Assembly: GCA_029204225.1 (NCBI GenBank)
Contig: CM055102.1
Span: 22,840,160 to 22,904,159, forward strand
From: Diphasiastrum complanatum
Lineage: Eukaryota > Streptophyta > Lycopodiopsida > Lycopodiales > Lycopodiaceae
Direction: 5' to 3'
DNA: 64,000 nucleotides
Part shown: positions 1 through 10,790 of the stretch, piece after piece
Numbering within the stretch: position 1 is the stretch's first letter
How the letters are laid out: each line of letters starts with the position of its first letter
Notes under the pieces: model-generated
Database searches by the model: none
Told to the model about the DNA's origin: nothing
Seen by the model: only the letters and a program-made list of their open reading frames with translations
Translations under genes and position numbers: made by a program

Positions 1-600
1 CAGGATGAGTTTGAGGAGAAAACAAAAGAGTATCAAATGCTAAGTCATCCACATCAGGAGAGGAAACAAGACAACATGCCATGAAGGAAACCGAACATCA
101 TTTCAAGGTCAAGTGCTACAAGTTGTCTTGAGTAGCCAATCTCGCGAATGGCGATGATTTTTTTCAGGTTGGTCATGACCGTTCCATGGAGAAGCCAGAG
201 CTTCACATGGCTTCATAGGAGAAGCTTGTCCTGGTATCCATTGCCAAGGTAAATAAATTCACTCTAGTACATTCAGTTTTTTTTTTTTTTTTTTACATTA
301 ATAAATTTTTAACATTTGAATACAGACTGATTGATAGCGATAAAACTGATACAACTAATTATACTTTATAGCCTAAAATCTTAATATTGGAGTGTAGGTA
401 GTGATGCTAGGAAGGCGAATATAGTGAAAATCATGATCAATTTGTCAGAACACGCACGAAACGCTGTTATGATGCTAAGAGATAAGAATTAGTTTCGTGT
501 ATGGATAGACATTGAAACTTTTTGGATATAAGTAGAGAATTTCACATTCCCATAGTTGATTGAGATTGTGGAGTAGGTAGAGTTCATTAGCCTACCCCGA
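1..600. other. Intergenic sequence, no gene seen
   Basis: No reading frame with recognisable protein motifs was found on either strand. A T homopolymer of about 17 bases lies near 277-293. The stretch ends where the minus-strand copia fragment begins. Confidence 0.5.
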
Positions 601-615
601 TCGTTTTCCATGTAC

Positions 616-1133
616 TCAAAAACATGGCATTGACAATTGCTCATTTGCCATACATCCAACTTGGTTAGGAACAACACAAGCATCAAGTTTGAACAACTTA
701 CCTTTTCTCTTCACTATAAAAATAAATTCATCTTTCCTCTTCACTATAAAAATATATTCATTCTCCTTCTTTATCAAACAACCATCACCATCAAACTCCA
801 CTTTGAATCCCTTGTCAAGCATTGGACTCACACTAAGAAGGTTCTTGGTGATAGATGGAATGAACAAAACATCTTTCAAATTCACATTCCTATTAGTAGA
901 GAGGGAAATAGGAATTGTGCCAATCCTTTGACCTCATCATTGGCCATGTAGATCACCTTATTATCACCTTCAAATGCCATCAATGATGAATAATACTCCT
1001 CATGATATGTCATATGTGATGTAGCTCCACTATCAATCCACCGGGGATCAATATTTCGATGATTAGCCAACAAGCAAGCCTGACATAACAAAAGCATCAT
1101 TTGAATTTTGTTCATCAACACCATCTTCATCAA
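616..1133 (-). pseudogene. Ty1/copia pol fragment: protease and GAG-pre-integrase
   Basis: Read on the minus strand, 1133-882 encodes a retropepsin core (WIDSGATSHMT, the copia-type DSGA active site). It is followed by 885-616, which encodes the linker and GAG-pre-integrase segment (DVLFIPSITKNLLSV, then KVEFDGDGCLIKK and KLFKLDACV). The two parts lie in different frames and overlap by a few bases, so a frameshift separates them. The second part carries a short in-frame duplication: FIVKRKDEFIFIVKRKG, matching a repeated CCTCTTCACTATAAAAAT in the DNA near 700-760. There is no gag upstream and no integrase downstream, so this is an isolated relic. Family assignment is secure; lineage within copia is not. 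Confidence 0.85.
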
Positions 1134-1380
1134 GAGTTAAATTGGTCTGCTTCTAAATTCTACTAGAAAATCAAGCATTTTTCATGCATAGAATTGATTT
1201 TTTGTAAATCAAAACTCAATTTAGGTTTATGAATTTGAGGTAGGCCGATTTCACACATGACTTACTAGATCTGGGTGACTTTTATTGCATTATAGAGACA
1301 AGATTCTTATCAACTTTGTAACATTTGCATATAGAATTTGGATGATTCAATTTTTTGTACTTTTGTCAAAATCCTAAATT

Positions 1381-2244
1381 TGTTTGGATCTCTTGTGTTT
1401 GAGGTTGTTGGACTTCTCAAGAGTGTGTCATAACTTCTAAGCAAAGGTCTAAAGGTTGAGTTTGATGGTGACACATGCTTGATCAATAAAAAGGATATTG
1501 CCATTGAAAAAGGTAAAAGGCAAGGGAAGTTATTCAAACTAGATGCTTGTGTTATTGCTAACCAAGTTGGATGTGTGGCAAGAGATTAAATGTCAATTCA
1601 AGAGGTTTGGGCACAAGAGGATGGGGCATCTCAACTTCAAGTCATTAGAGGTAATGGCAAGAAATCAAGTTGTGTTGGTCTTCCAAGTTCCTTAACTAGC
1701 ATCTTCAAGGAAAGGTATATTTGTTGGCTATAGTGAAGTGAGTAAAGCCTACAAGGTTTACATTCCTTCTACTAATAAAGTGGTCATTGAAAGAGATTTA
1801 ATTTTTGATGAGAGAAATATTCCGAAGGTGTCTTCAAGTAATGAGGTTGTGGATGGATCTAACATTCTTGATGTTGATGACATGGATGATGGTACTTTGG
1901 ATGATGTTGATGAAGGGCCTTCATCAAATCAAAATCCGAGGACATCAAAGCAAAGGCAAAGACCTTCAAGACTCACATATGATGAAAAAGGTAAGCAAGT
2001 TGTTGGAGGTACAAACTATGCTTTCCTAAATTCTTTTGATGAACCTACATGTGTAGATGAGGCAATGCAAAAGGAGTGGATCCAAGAAATGGATATTGAG
2101 TATCAAGCTCTTATGAAGAACAATACATGGAGGTTGGGGGAGCTTCCCGAGGACAAGAAGGCTATTGGATACAGATGGATCTTCAAAGTGAAGACAAACC
2201 AAGATGGATCAATCAATAAGCATAAGGCAAGGTTGGTGGTATAA
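1381..2244 (+). pseudogene. Ty1/copia pol fragment: pre-integrase, integrase C-terminus and start of RT
   Basis: At 1435-1580 the plus strand encodes KVEFDGDTCLINKK and KLFKLDACVIANQVGC, close to the minus-strand fragment at 616-885. The core integrase is missing. From about 1715 the frame encodes the integrase/RT linker (SKAYKVYIPSTNKVVIERDL) and the N-terminal RT block (WIQEMDIEYQALMKNNTW, then GYRWIFKVKTNQDGS and NKHKARLVV), then stops at 2244. The join at about 1690 skips roughly the whole integrase core, so this copy is deleted as well as interrupted by stops. Its orientation is opposite to the fragment at 616-1133. Confidence 0.85.
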
Positions 2245-2763
2245 GGGAAAGTTTCTCAAGATCCTGCTTACAAGAGAAACACAATGGAAAACACACTATG
2301 GATAAACCATCCAACCAAGTAGAAGCAACCAATCAACTCTAGAAGCTTCACCCCCAAGCTAGGGAATATGAAACATGAAAGTAGAGTGAGAGCCTGCCAA
2401 TGAATCAACTTTAAGATGATGTAGTAGGGCGAGTTTGGCCTCCTTATATAGAGCCTAGAACCACGTGTGCACATAGTTATGCAAGGTCCTAACTCCCCTA
2501 TACATAGATTCATCTAGAATAGAGTCTCTATGCATGGATCCTATATTCATAGAATTGCTATTGATAACTCTACACATGGATACACTGTCCCAAACCTTGT
2601 ACTAACTCCATTTAGTGTGTTCTGGGCCTCACAAGTATATTAGTTACTTTTGGGTCACATCCAATATGACGTGGCATAACTAACAGCTTGTTTCACTAGA
2701 GTACCATCATGTATCCAAGACTAGGAGAATAATAAATCCTATGTACTGGTCATGGACATGACA
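2245..2763 (-). repeat. 3' LTR of minus-strand Ty3/gypsy element (left end approximate)
   Basis: On the minus strand a purine tract (CAAGGGGGAAGAA) is followed by TGTCATGTCC, the usual layout of polypurine tract and LTR start in chromoviruses, which fixes one LTR edge at 2763. A TATA-like CTATATAAGG lies at about 2444-2456 on the minus strand and would be the LTR promoter. The other edge is not matched by a second LTR in the window; it is set where the copia fragment ends, so it is approximate. Open frames in this stretch (for example 2268-2513 on the minus strand) carry no protein motif. Confidence 0.6.
2444..2456 (-). promoter_or_regulatory. TATA box in gypsy LTR
   Basis: The minus-strand sequence CTATATAAGGAGG matches a plant TATA box and lies inside the LTR, upstream in element orientation of where the transcript would start. 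Function is inferred from position only. Confidence 0.4.
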
Positions 2764-2777
2764 TTCTTCCCCCTTGA
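2764..2777 (-). other. Polypurine tract of minus-strand gypsy element
   Basis: The minus strand reads CTCAAGGGGGAAGAATG immediately before the LTR start TGTCA. It would prime plus-strand DNA synthesis. The match in content and position to chromovirus polypurine tracts is good. Confidence 0.6.
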
Positions 2778-2838
2778 GCTGCTCTTGTCCTCAGAAGCTA
2801 AACTTAGAAAAATTCTTCGTTATGCTATCAACTCTCTC

Positions 2839-3850
2839 TCACGAATCATCATCCTCAGTACAACCTTTCCAGCGAATTAAGCACTCAAAAATAGAACGAT
2901 TTCTCAATTTTTTATCTCTGATCCTAAGCACTTTCTCAGGTTCCAAAGGTACACTTAGCGACAAATCTTCCGAATGGGATAAATCCTCATCTGTTCCAAT
3001 TGTATCACCTTCATGTAAACTTAGTTTCAAATGAATTACATGAAATATTGGGTGGGTAGATCCTCCTTGAGGATCAAGTTCATACGCCAAAGACTCAATT
3101 TTTAGTACAATCCTAAACGATCCACAAAAACGGGTAGACAGTTTTTAATGCTTCCTTGTATGTAATGTCTTAGAATCTTTTGGAATCCTAAGATATACCC
3201 AATCATCAACTTTAAAATATTTGGGAGATCTCTTAAGATCGGCATGGTGCTTAGCTCTATCTTGAGCACTTCGGATACTATCCTTAGCCACTCGCAAGAT
3301 CTCTTGAATATCATGCAGGAAATCAGCAACTTTCTGGATCTTAACAGATTTCATCTCCACATTTATCGAAGATCTAGGTTGAAAACCTTACATAAGCATA
3401 AAAGGACTGTAACATGTAGCAGAATGTTTTCTACTATTGTATGCAAACTAAACCAGTGGGATGTAATCTTCCCAATGAGATTGCCTGTGAAAAACATATG
3501 TTCTCAAAATATCTTCCATAGTCTGATTAGTCCTTTCTGTTTGGCCATCTGATTTAGGATGATCAGAAGAACTTAAACTGAGGGAAGTTTCCAGAGTATG
3601 GAATATTGCTGACCAAAAGTGACCTATGAACTTAGGATCTCTATCATAGTAATGTCACTTGGTAGACCATACAACCGAAATAATCTTTCAACAAAGATCT
3701 AGGCTAAATCAGAAGCCTTTATAGTTGACAACTGGTATGAAAGTAGCTAACTTAGTTAACCAGTCCAATACAATTTAAATAGAATCATTTTGTTGTTGGG
3801 TCTTCAGAATTCCAACTACCAAATCCATAGATATGCTTTCCCATCTCTTA
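2839..3850 (-). pseudogene. Ty3/gypsy chromovirus integrase and chromodomain, broken
   Basis: In minus-strand order, about 3850-3370 encodes the integrase core with several stops; clear blocks are FIPVVNYK, YYDRDPKFIG and DHPKSDGQTERTNQTM with its catalytic glutamate. Residues from 3360 encode the integrase C-terminal domain (RAKHHADLKRSPKYFKVDDWVYL, read in pieces) and 3090-2839 encodes the linker and chromodomain (HPIFHVIHLK, then LRNRSIFECLIRWKG). The order IN-chromodomain-PPT-LTR is that of a chromovirus. At least three stops or frame changes lie in the core (for example near 3780, 3700 and 3100). The zinc-binding N-terminal domain was not found. The RT of the same element is at 4783-5727. 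Confidence 0.85.
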
Positions 3851-4780
3851 TCAGGGATATCTAACAGATGCAACACTCTTGTGGGTTGGCTTCAGATTTC
3901 TCTGGATCGAGTTTTTTTGCCATGTTGAAGGTTGGATTTCTGTAGATCGATGGTAGACGCTCTCCGAGGGTCAGATTTCTATGAATCGATCGAGTATCAA
4001 AAACTAGATACCTCTTGCTCCATGAGAATTAATTGCTACAGATCGAACTCGGAGGTCGTACTGTTGCTCTGCTCAAGATTGCATTGATTGCATTGATGAC
4101 TAGGATCATAAACCTGCATTCTGCTCTCATCGAAATAGCATAGTCTGGATTGAAATTAGTTTCGTGTCTTGAATCAGGATGCTGTAGACATGTTGCAGGA
4201 GGAGAACAACTTGCTAAGGATTGAAATATTGGAGTGCATGGTCTGAAGATCGATATTTGCTTAAATCTTGACGACTGAGGTCAAATTAAGAATGCGTGGA
4301 GGAATTCCTCGAAAATCGATTTAACCCGTCGCCTTTAATGCAAAGGCTAACCTTCAAGCATATAGGTCATGCCTTATAGTCATAAGTATTGACTTAACCT
4401 TTAGAAAATAGAGCACATGGTGATATGGCCTCAAGACATTGTATGCCTTAGTATGAGCTACATTTAGCATGATCGAGCAGTTGTGAGTAGTGCGTGAAGG
4501 TCATATATTGCCAAAGTGCACCATGGCTTATTTCATGAAGATTTGATAAAAGCCAAGATGGGTCGATTTCCAAAAGTTGAGTTTGGTAATAGAGTCAAAT
4601 CGACTTTATTGTGATTGAAGGATCGAATTTTCCAAAATGACCTTATTGAGAAAGAATGTCCATGCCTTAATGAATTTGGCCTTAAACAGTAAAAAATTTT
4701 GTCTTAAGCTTTCATCCAATAGGTGAAATAAAATGTGGATGATGCTTAGAAGTTCAACCATTTAATATGCCAATATCATA
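3851..4780. other. Unassigned sequence between gypsy RT and integrase
   Basis: RNase H and the integrase N-terminus should occupy this interval, but neither strand encodes their motifs. The stretch holds no convincing reading frame. GATCGA-containing words recur (for example near 3903, 3947, 3990 and 4036). It is either an insertion that replaced RNase H or a strongly diverged remnant; no terminal repeats or target duplication were seen at its edges. Confidence 0.5.
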
Positions 4781-4782
4781 TA

Positions 4783-5727
4783 TTATATACTCTCAAAATA
4801 TGCAAGACTCAATAAATGTAACTGAGAATCCGATAATCTATATAAAATGTCAAAAGAAGCTGCTACCTTAGCATAATCCTCAATAAATCTTCTGAAGAAG
4901 ATGGTAAATCCTAAAAATGATTTAACTTGCTTCACAATTCCTGGAATTAGCCATTCAATCACAATCTTGATTTTATCCTCGTCAATCTTGATCCCATTAC
5001 CTGTGATCTTATGACCAAGATAAAGCAACTCTTGCTTAAAGAATTCACACTTGGACTCTTTAGCGTAGAGTAATTCTTGCCGAAGTTTCATCAAGATGAT
5101 TTTTAGGTGCTCTATGTGTTCCTTAAAGGTTTTACTATAGACGAGAATATCATTTAAAAGTACTATCACAAACTTCTCTAAATATGGATGAAAAATAATT
5201 TGTTCATCCATTAACCTGAAAGGCAACACTAAGAGCTCATAATGACCAAATCTATAATAAAACTCTATTTTTTGAAAATCTTCCAATTTAATTCTTATTT
5301 GATGGTACCCTGTCTTGAGATCTATCTTGGTGAATTATTGAGCTCCACCCAAGTGATCTACAAGGTCATCCATCTTAGGTAAAGGATATTTATTCTTGAC
5401 ATTCACCTTATTTAACCCCTTGTAATCCACACACATATGGAAACATTCATCTTTCTTCGCCTTTAGAAGAACAGGAGTGCCCCATGGTGATTTACTAGGT
5501 TGTATATGTCCCATTCTTGGATAATTTTCTATTTGATTTGAAATCTTTGTCTCATCTTTCTAAGAAAACCTGTAAGCTTTTTGTCTAGAGACAGATTGAC
5601 TTCTTGGAATTAACTCAATCATGTGGTCTGCTGATCTAGATGGTGGTAAACCACGAGGTAATTCAGATGGAAGGACATCTCTAAATTTATTTATGATCTG
5701 TTCTTTTATTGCTTGTTCTTGAAGTGG
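4783..5727 (-). pseudogene. Ty3/gypsy reverse transcriptase, broken
   Basis: The minus strand from about 5727 encodes FRDVLPSELPRGLPPSR and MIELIPRSQ. After a stop near 5560 it encodes [35 protein letters not shown] and FTKIDLKTGYHQIRI, and from 5286 YRFGHYELLVLPFRL and DILVYSKTFKEHIEHL, LGHKITGNGIKID and VKSFLGFTIFFRRFI. These are the ordered RT blocks of Ty3/gypsy elements. The catalytic YxDD box reads LLND, so the polymerase would be dead even without the stops. The 5' end runs directly into an LTR-like fragment at 5728, which supplies the apparent start of the open frame (MTTTIATHDLL). Confidence 0.85.
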
Positions 5728-5800
5728 TTGTGCCATCTGTAGGAGATCATGGGTGGCTATTGTTGTTGTCAAATCTGATCACACAGTGCATAGAACGAGC
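5728..5800 (-). repeat. Fragment of LTR family A
   Basis: The stretch reads GTAGGAGATCATGGGTGGC and then GTTGTTGTCAAATCTGATCA. It closely matches 6338-6440 in the same orientation, and 18040-18130 and 19590-19670 in reverse. It abuts the gypsy RT, so it marks a recombination or insertion junction. Confidence 0.6.
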
Positions 5801-5984
5801 GTGAAAAGGCTGTGACGTCGAGCTTCATAGCCTCTTCACACTCGGAGAAAATTGGGCTTTTCTCTCAACGTGTGCACTACTGGTGACTTAGTAGGCGGAC
5901 ACAAGAATATGATGATTTTAGAGTTTTAATGCGCGGTCGTAGCGGAAGCGAAAAGCACACAACCAGACAAATCAATTAGACAGC

Positions 5985-6880
5985 CAGACAGGATGTAGAA
6001 AAGCATTGTAGTATTGGCACAAATCTGAACACAAAAATAGACAGAGTTATAATAAGATTAAGTATAACAAAGTATACAAGTCAATAATGCAAGTGAGCAC
6101 AAAACAATAGCAGATATAACCGCGTGCTTCACAAAGCTAATCACAGACTGTAAAGGTTATGAACCTATTACTGACAATCTATTTGAAAGAAAGAATCAAT
6201 GCGCTAAGGCATCTACAATGTCTATCTCCTTATCTGTGTCGCTTATAGCACTTGTTGTTGAATACCGAGATGGTATTCACTATATACACAAATTTTATAG
6301 GTGTGCAGACGAACAAGGTACAAAAGCGGTTGTGCCATCTATAGAAGATCATGGGTGGCTGATGTTGTTGTCAAATCTGATCACATAGTGCATAGAATGA
6401 GCATGAAGAGACTGCGACGTCGGGCTTCGCCAAAAATAACGTTGGTGAAAATGCGAAAATCACGACACCCTTTGGCCTTTGGTCTTGTCCTTACCTAAAG
6501 ACAACCTACGTCCTTTTAAAGGCCAGTATCGAATTTTTAAAGACAAGTGTCGCCTATCATAAATTGCGCATAAAAATACAGTGTCGCATTTTTGACTTTT
6601 TTTGCTTGTCATAAAGTGCGTGTAAAAATGTAGTGTCGCATTTTAGGCAAGTGTCGTCTATCATTAATTGCATGTAAAAATGCAGTGTTGAATATTTTGC
6701 ATTTTTCGCCTGTCATAAAATGCTTGTGAAAATGCAGTGTCGCATTTTTCAACTGTCATAAATTGTGTGTAAAAATGCAGTGTTGTATTTTTTGCAATTT
6801 TTGCCTATTCAAGTTTACTTGTAAATATCCAGGCTATGCAACTGTTGCATTTTTCACCTGTCATTCATCTTCGAGCTCCT
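5985..6880 (-). repeat. LTR of family A, minus orientation (solo or truncated)
   Basis: Over about 0.9 kb this is the reverse-complement relative of the LTRs at 17715-18834 and 19242-20335. Shared words include AGTCAATAATGCA, TTCACAAAGCTAAT, CCTATTACTGACAAT, AGATCATGGGTGGCTG and GTCAAATCTGATCACA. The part corresponding to the LTR 3' end (towards 5800-5985) is not recognisable. No matching internal domain lies next to it, so it is probably a solo or truncated LTR. Both borders are estimates. The segment 6541-6860 is expanded into short tandem copies and is listed separately. Confidence 0.6.
6541..6860. repeat. Degenerate tandem repeats of about 55-70 bp
   Basis: Five or six copies of a unit resembling TGTCATAAATTGCGTGTAAA followed by AATGCAGTGTCGCATTTTT occur in a row with varied spacing. 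Related words (GTGTCGC, TGACAAGCAAAAAAG in reverse) occur once or twice in the LTRs at 17.7 and 19.2 kb, so this LTR copy appears to have been amplified locally. Confidence 0.6.
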
Positions 6881-7270
6881 TCGGTCATCAAACATCTGAT
6901 TTTCGTCTTCGAGTGTCCTTCAGTTGAAATTGTTATGTGGCGGTTATGGTCTGGGGCAGCTTTTGCCTATGGGCGGTTCCCTTGTAGTTCTCCCTTGTAG
7001 TTTTGCAAACTCAAACTCGAAAGCTAACAAAGCTTTGTGGGTAGAAACATTTAGTTTCTTCACTTTTGGCTATCAAAAAGCTCACCTGCTGGCTATTGTT
7101 AAAAATTTGGCCAAAATTGGATCTCTTTTGACCCAAAAAAAATCCATTTTAGTGAAAGTTCTAGGAAGGCAAAAAAATGAACTATAACTTCAAGATGAAA
7201 TTTCTTAAAGAAGAATTGGTTTTTTGGCACGTCGAATCTCTTCAAAAATTTATTATAAAAATTTCTAATG
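6881..7270. other. No gene seen
   Basis: Open frames on both strands lack recognisable motifs. The interval lies between the family A LTR and the 3' end of the recognisable copia RT, where YVDD, RNase H and a 3' LTR would be expected but are absent. Confidence 0.5.
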
Positions 7271-8114
7271 AATTGATTGACAGCTTTGAAATATACATTA
7301 CAATCTATAGAGCTAGGTTGGAATTCATGATCGATCAAGAACATATTGATTCAATGAAACCATGTTCTATATGATTGCTTCAGACCGTACAAAAATTTAT
7401 GGAGTTTGCATATCTGGTCTTCTCGACCATTGAGAATGTAGCCTTATGGCTAGATCATATAGATGTCTTCCTCGATAACTCCATTGAGGAATGTTGTTTG
7501 TACATCCATCTAGTGTACCTCAAGATCTATTGTAGCAATATATGAAAGTAGTTGTCAAATAGAAGTGTGCTTGATGAATGGGCTAAAAGTTTTGAAGTAG
7601 TCAATATTGGAAATTTGTGAGAATCCCCTTGCCACGAGTCGAGCTTTCCTTCTGTCGATACTACTATCTGCTTTGTATTTGATCTTAAAGATTCATTTGC
7701 AGTCGATTACTTTTATTTTTGTTGCTAGTTTGGTGACAATCCATGTGTTGTTCCTTAGTAGTGTGTTGTACTCCTTATCCATCGCTTCTTTCCAATGATC
7801 TGAATTGGCCTATGACATAGCTTTCTCAACTGTGATTGGCTCCTGAATAGAATAGTGTATCAGACAGGCTGAGTTTGAGTTCTTGTTGACATTCTAGTCA
7901 AAGTTACTGGCTGCAAAATTTGACTTTGTGTTGGCTGTGTCAGCTGCTCTTGAGTTGAAGTTTCCTCTTTTTCTTTTGGATCTAACTGTACTAAGTGACT
8001 GTTGGAAGAAATCGAAATGATCTTCTGATAAATATCAGCTATTAGGAAAGAAATTGTAGACTGCATTTGATCCTTTCCCTTCAAATCAATAAATTGATTT
8101 TCTATAAAAGTCAC
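7271..8114 (-). pseudogene. Ty1/copia RT (N-terminal half) and integrase/RT linker, broken
   Basis: In minus-strand order 8114-7860 encodes the low-complexity linker (TFIENQFIDLKGKDQ, later TRMSTRTQTQPV). About 7850-7270 encodes the first half of RT with stops, including VDVQTTFLNGVIEEDIYM-like residues near 7490, the ICKLHKFLYGLKQS block near 7390, and a following LIDHEFQPSSIDCNVY block. The YVDD box, the RT C-terminus and RNase H are missing. The upstream part of the same element continues to 10.8 kb. Confidence 0.75.
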
Positions 8115-9314
8115 ATCCCTGTTAGTAAAAACTTTACAGGTGTCTATATTGTACAGTCTATATATTGCATCAGAAGTACAATAGCCAACAAAAATAGTCT
8201 TGAATGAATGCTCATCTAATTTCTTTCTACTGTCCTTTCAAACATGAGAATAGGCTGTACATCCGAATACTTTAAAATGTTTTAATGAAGGTTTGTCCAA
8301 ACTGTATGAGGAGTTTTGTTGTCAGGTAAACCTTTAGTTATGCATGTAAGTTGATGTTGATAGAGCATGTTGCCAAAATGATTTAGACAACAGAGCATGA
8401 GTTATCATGCATTTGGCGGATTTGACTAAGGTCTTGTTCTTCCTTTTTGCCAGTCCATTTGACTGTGGAGAATAGGAAGTAGCAAATTATTGTACAATGT
8501 CATTGGTTGAGCAATAATCCTTGAACTCATTTGAGATGTACTCATCGACATTGTTGCTCCTAAGAGCTTTGATCTTCTTGCATGTTTGCAACTCAACATT
8601 TTCCTTATATTTATTGAAGAATTAGAAGGCTTCAGATTTGAGCTTTAGAAAATATACAATAGTCCTTTTAGAGTAGTCATCTATGAATGTGATAACGAAT
8701 TTAGCACCAAGCAGTGATGGTATTTGCATTGGGCCACATATATTAGTATGTACAATGTCTAACAAATCTTTGAATATGTGGTCTTGATTTGACTTAAATG
8801 GCCTTCTTGTCTGCTTTCCTATGATACAACTTTGGCAGACAAGAGGGTCGACAATTCTATTGTCTAAATCGTGAACTACAGAATATCTAGAAATGTAGCC
8901 TACTAATGTATGATTAAGGTTACCAAATCTATAATGCCAAATTGATTCTTTATTGATAGATGCTGAACAACTTAAAGCACGATCAGTTACAGAGTTACAA
9001 TGACTAAGCCTATAGAGATAATCTTGTCTCTTTCCGAGTGCAAGGACTCTCTTGCATTTATCAAGAATTCGACAGAAATCCATTTGAAACTCTACCCATG
9101 TCGTAAGTCTATAATTTGACTGACTGGACAAAATATTTGCCATCAAGTTCGGGACATACAAAACATTTGGTACCAGCTTCGACATTCCATTTTGAAAATT
9201 CATTCTAACAGTGTCTTCACCTTCAATTCTGTGTGAGCTACTATTTCCAAGGTAAATAAATTTTTTGGTGTTGTAGGTCAAATAGTCGATGAACCATTCT
9301 TGATGGCTTGTCAT
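8115..9314 (-). pseudogene. Ty1/copia protease end, pre-integrase and integrase, inactivated
   Basis: The minus strand from 9314 encodes the pre-integrase region (LVPNVLYVPNLMANILS, then SIWHYRFGNLNH and CQSCIIGKQTRRPF) and the integrase core ([24 protein letters not shown]). After a stop at 8622 the core continues as LRSNNVDEYIS, then SPQSNGLAKRKNKT and FKVFGCTAYSHV. In active copies the catalytic triad sits in HTD, LRSD and AERK. Here the three residues read N, N and K, so the enzyme is inactive independently of the stops. The protease box just upstream reads DFG rather than DSG. Confidence 0.85.
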
Positions 9315-10250
9315 ATGTTACATTGTTCCAAAATCGAGGAACCATTCCTCCAATTATTCAACATGATGGCTCACCATGAAGACTTCTTGCTTATCATCGT
9401 CTTCTTCAATCTTCTCCTTTGTGTTGGCTGCTTGGGCTTACTGATTTGGTTGTTTCTTCTTGTCATTTTTGAACTTCAAGATTTGACAGTCCTAGATTTC
9501 ATGGTTCGTCCTTTTGCAGTACTTGTAGAAGAGTCTTTTCTTGTTATGAGTAAATTGTTGATTTTGGATCTTTTGTGACTGTTTTTGATTGTTGTCAATT
9601 TGTTGGATAGCTTTCTTCTTCTATTGCTTCCTTGTGTTCTTCTTGATGAATAATTCTTGTGTTCTTCTTGATGAATAATTTTTGTGAGTCGTTGATGGAG
9701 GACGAGGATGTTCCATTCCTTCTTGGTTCCTCCTGCAACAACATGATTAAGACTTTGGATAATGTTATATCTGAGTGTGTGGTTATCATCATCACCCGAT
9801 TTTCATAAGAGGATGGCAAATTGGACAATAAGGTCATTACAACATCATAACCTACTGAACCTATTTGGCGCCATCTGCTCTATTAGAGTCTTGAATTGAT
9901 TAATGTGATTCTGAATAGAATCACTATCTAACAAGAATTTTGTCCTCAGATGCAGCTTTGAAGTGACATCTCTCACTTTGTATAGTGTACTCAATAAATC
10001 CCAAGCCTCTTTTGAAGGTTGGGCTTGTTTAATGTGGCCAATATGTGTGTTGGAGATGTTAAGGGTGATCAAGGCGAAGGCCTTAGCATCTCTGAGCTTC
10101 CACTTGAAAATGGCTTGCTCATCGACACTGGGAAATAGTTTGGTTCTAGCAACTATTTCCCAAAGAACCTTGGCCATTTGTACAACCCTCATCTTGAATT
10201 ATTATAAGTGGTAATTCAAACCATCGAGTTTGTCTACCATTAAAGCAACT
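9315..10250 (-). pseudogene. Ty1/copia gag, broken
   Basis: From about 10250 the minus strand encodes DKLDGLNYHL, then after stops MRVVQMAKVLWEIVARTK and SKEAWDLLSTLYKVRDVTSK with LHLRTKFLLDSDSIQNHINQ. This is the UBN2-type gag domain of copia elements. After a frame change 9837-9595 encodes TLLSNLPSSYENRVMMI. Near 9530 a zinc knuckle remnant reads YKYCKRTNHEI, a stop, then DCQ: the first knuckle cysteine is replaced by tyrosine. The gag directly follows the PBS at 10402-10413, in the normal order. Confidence 0.8.
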
Positions 10251-10401
10251 GTGATTGTGAATCCATTTGGAATTTCAGTGTATGCAGATAGAAGATTTTA
10301 TGACTAGAAAAAATTATAGCAAATCTCTATACTATATCAGAACAATCGTTTTGATAGTCAGCTCTAGTTCCACCTCCAAGAATCAGAGAGTAGTGATTAT
10401 T

Positions 10402-10413
10402 GCTCTGATACCA
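10402..10413 (-). other. Primer-binding site (initiator tRNA-Met)
   Basis: The minus strand reads TGGTATCAGAGC immediately after the LTR end, the standard complement of the plant initiator methionine tRNA 3' end used by copia elements. Confidence 0.85.
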
Positions 10414-10790
10414 TGTTGGGATTCGATGGTATTGGCGTCGCTACAAAGGAGCAGCAACAAGGAATCCTCGATGCATGCAACTACGTTTATCGATTCAGAC
10501 CATCTTCGACGTCTCGAAGTCTGTCCTACTTGATCATAACTTCAAAGTTGCTAGTCTATCGATTAAGTCGATTCCATAGCCATGCAGAAAATACCTTGAC
10601 TATAGATTTATCTTTGCGGAAGCATTTTAGGTGAGGTATCTTAGAGCGATAAATTGACAGAAGCTATCAGTCATACAAGTTGTTTAATCTACAAATAAAT
10701 TTAAACAATGTCTCAATAAATTTTGGACTTTTTGATTTATTTAGGACTATTTTCTACATAGGGTAATTGTTGAAGTGGGATTTTCTCAAG
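10414..10790 (-). repeat. 5' LTR of the 7.3-10.4 kb copia element (right end approximate)
   Basis: The edge at 10414 is set by the PBS and begins TGTTGGGATTCG on the plus strand, complementary to an LTR ending in CA. No second LTR copy was found in the window, so the outer edge is a guess placed before the change in composition near 10.8 kb. Confidence 0.5.
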
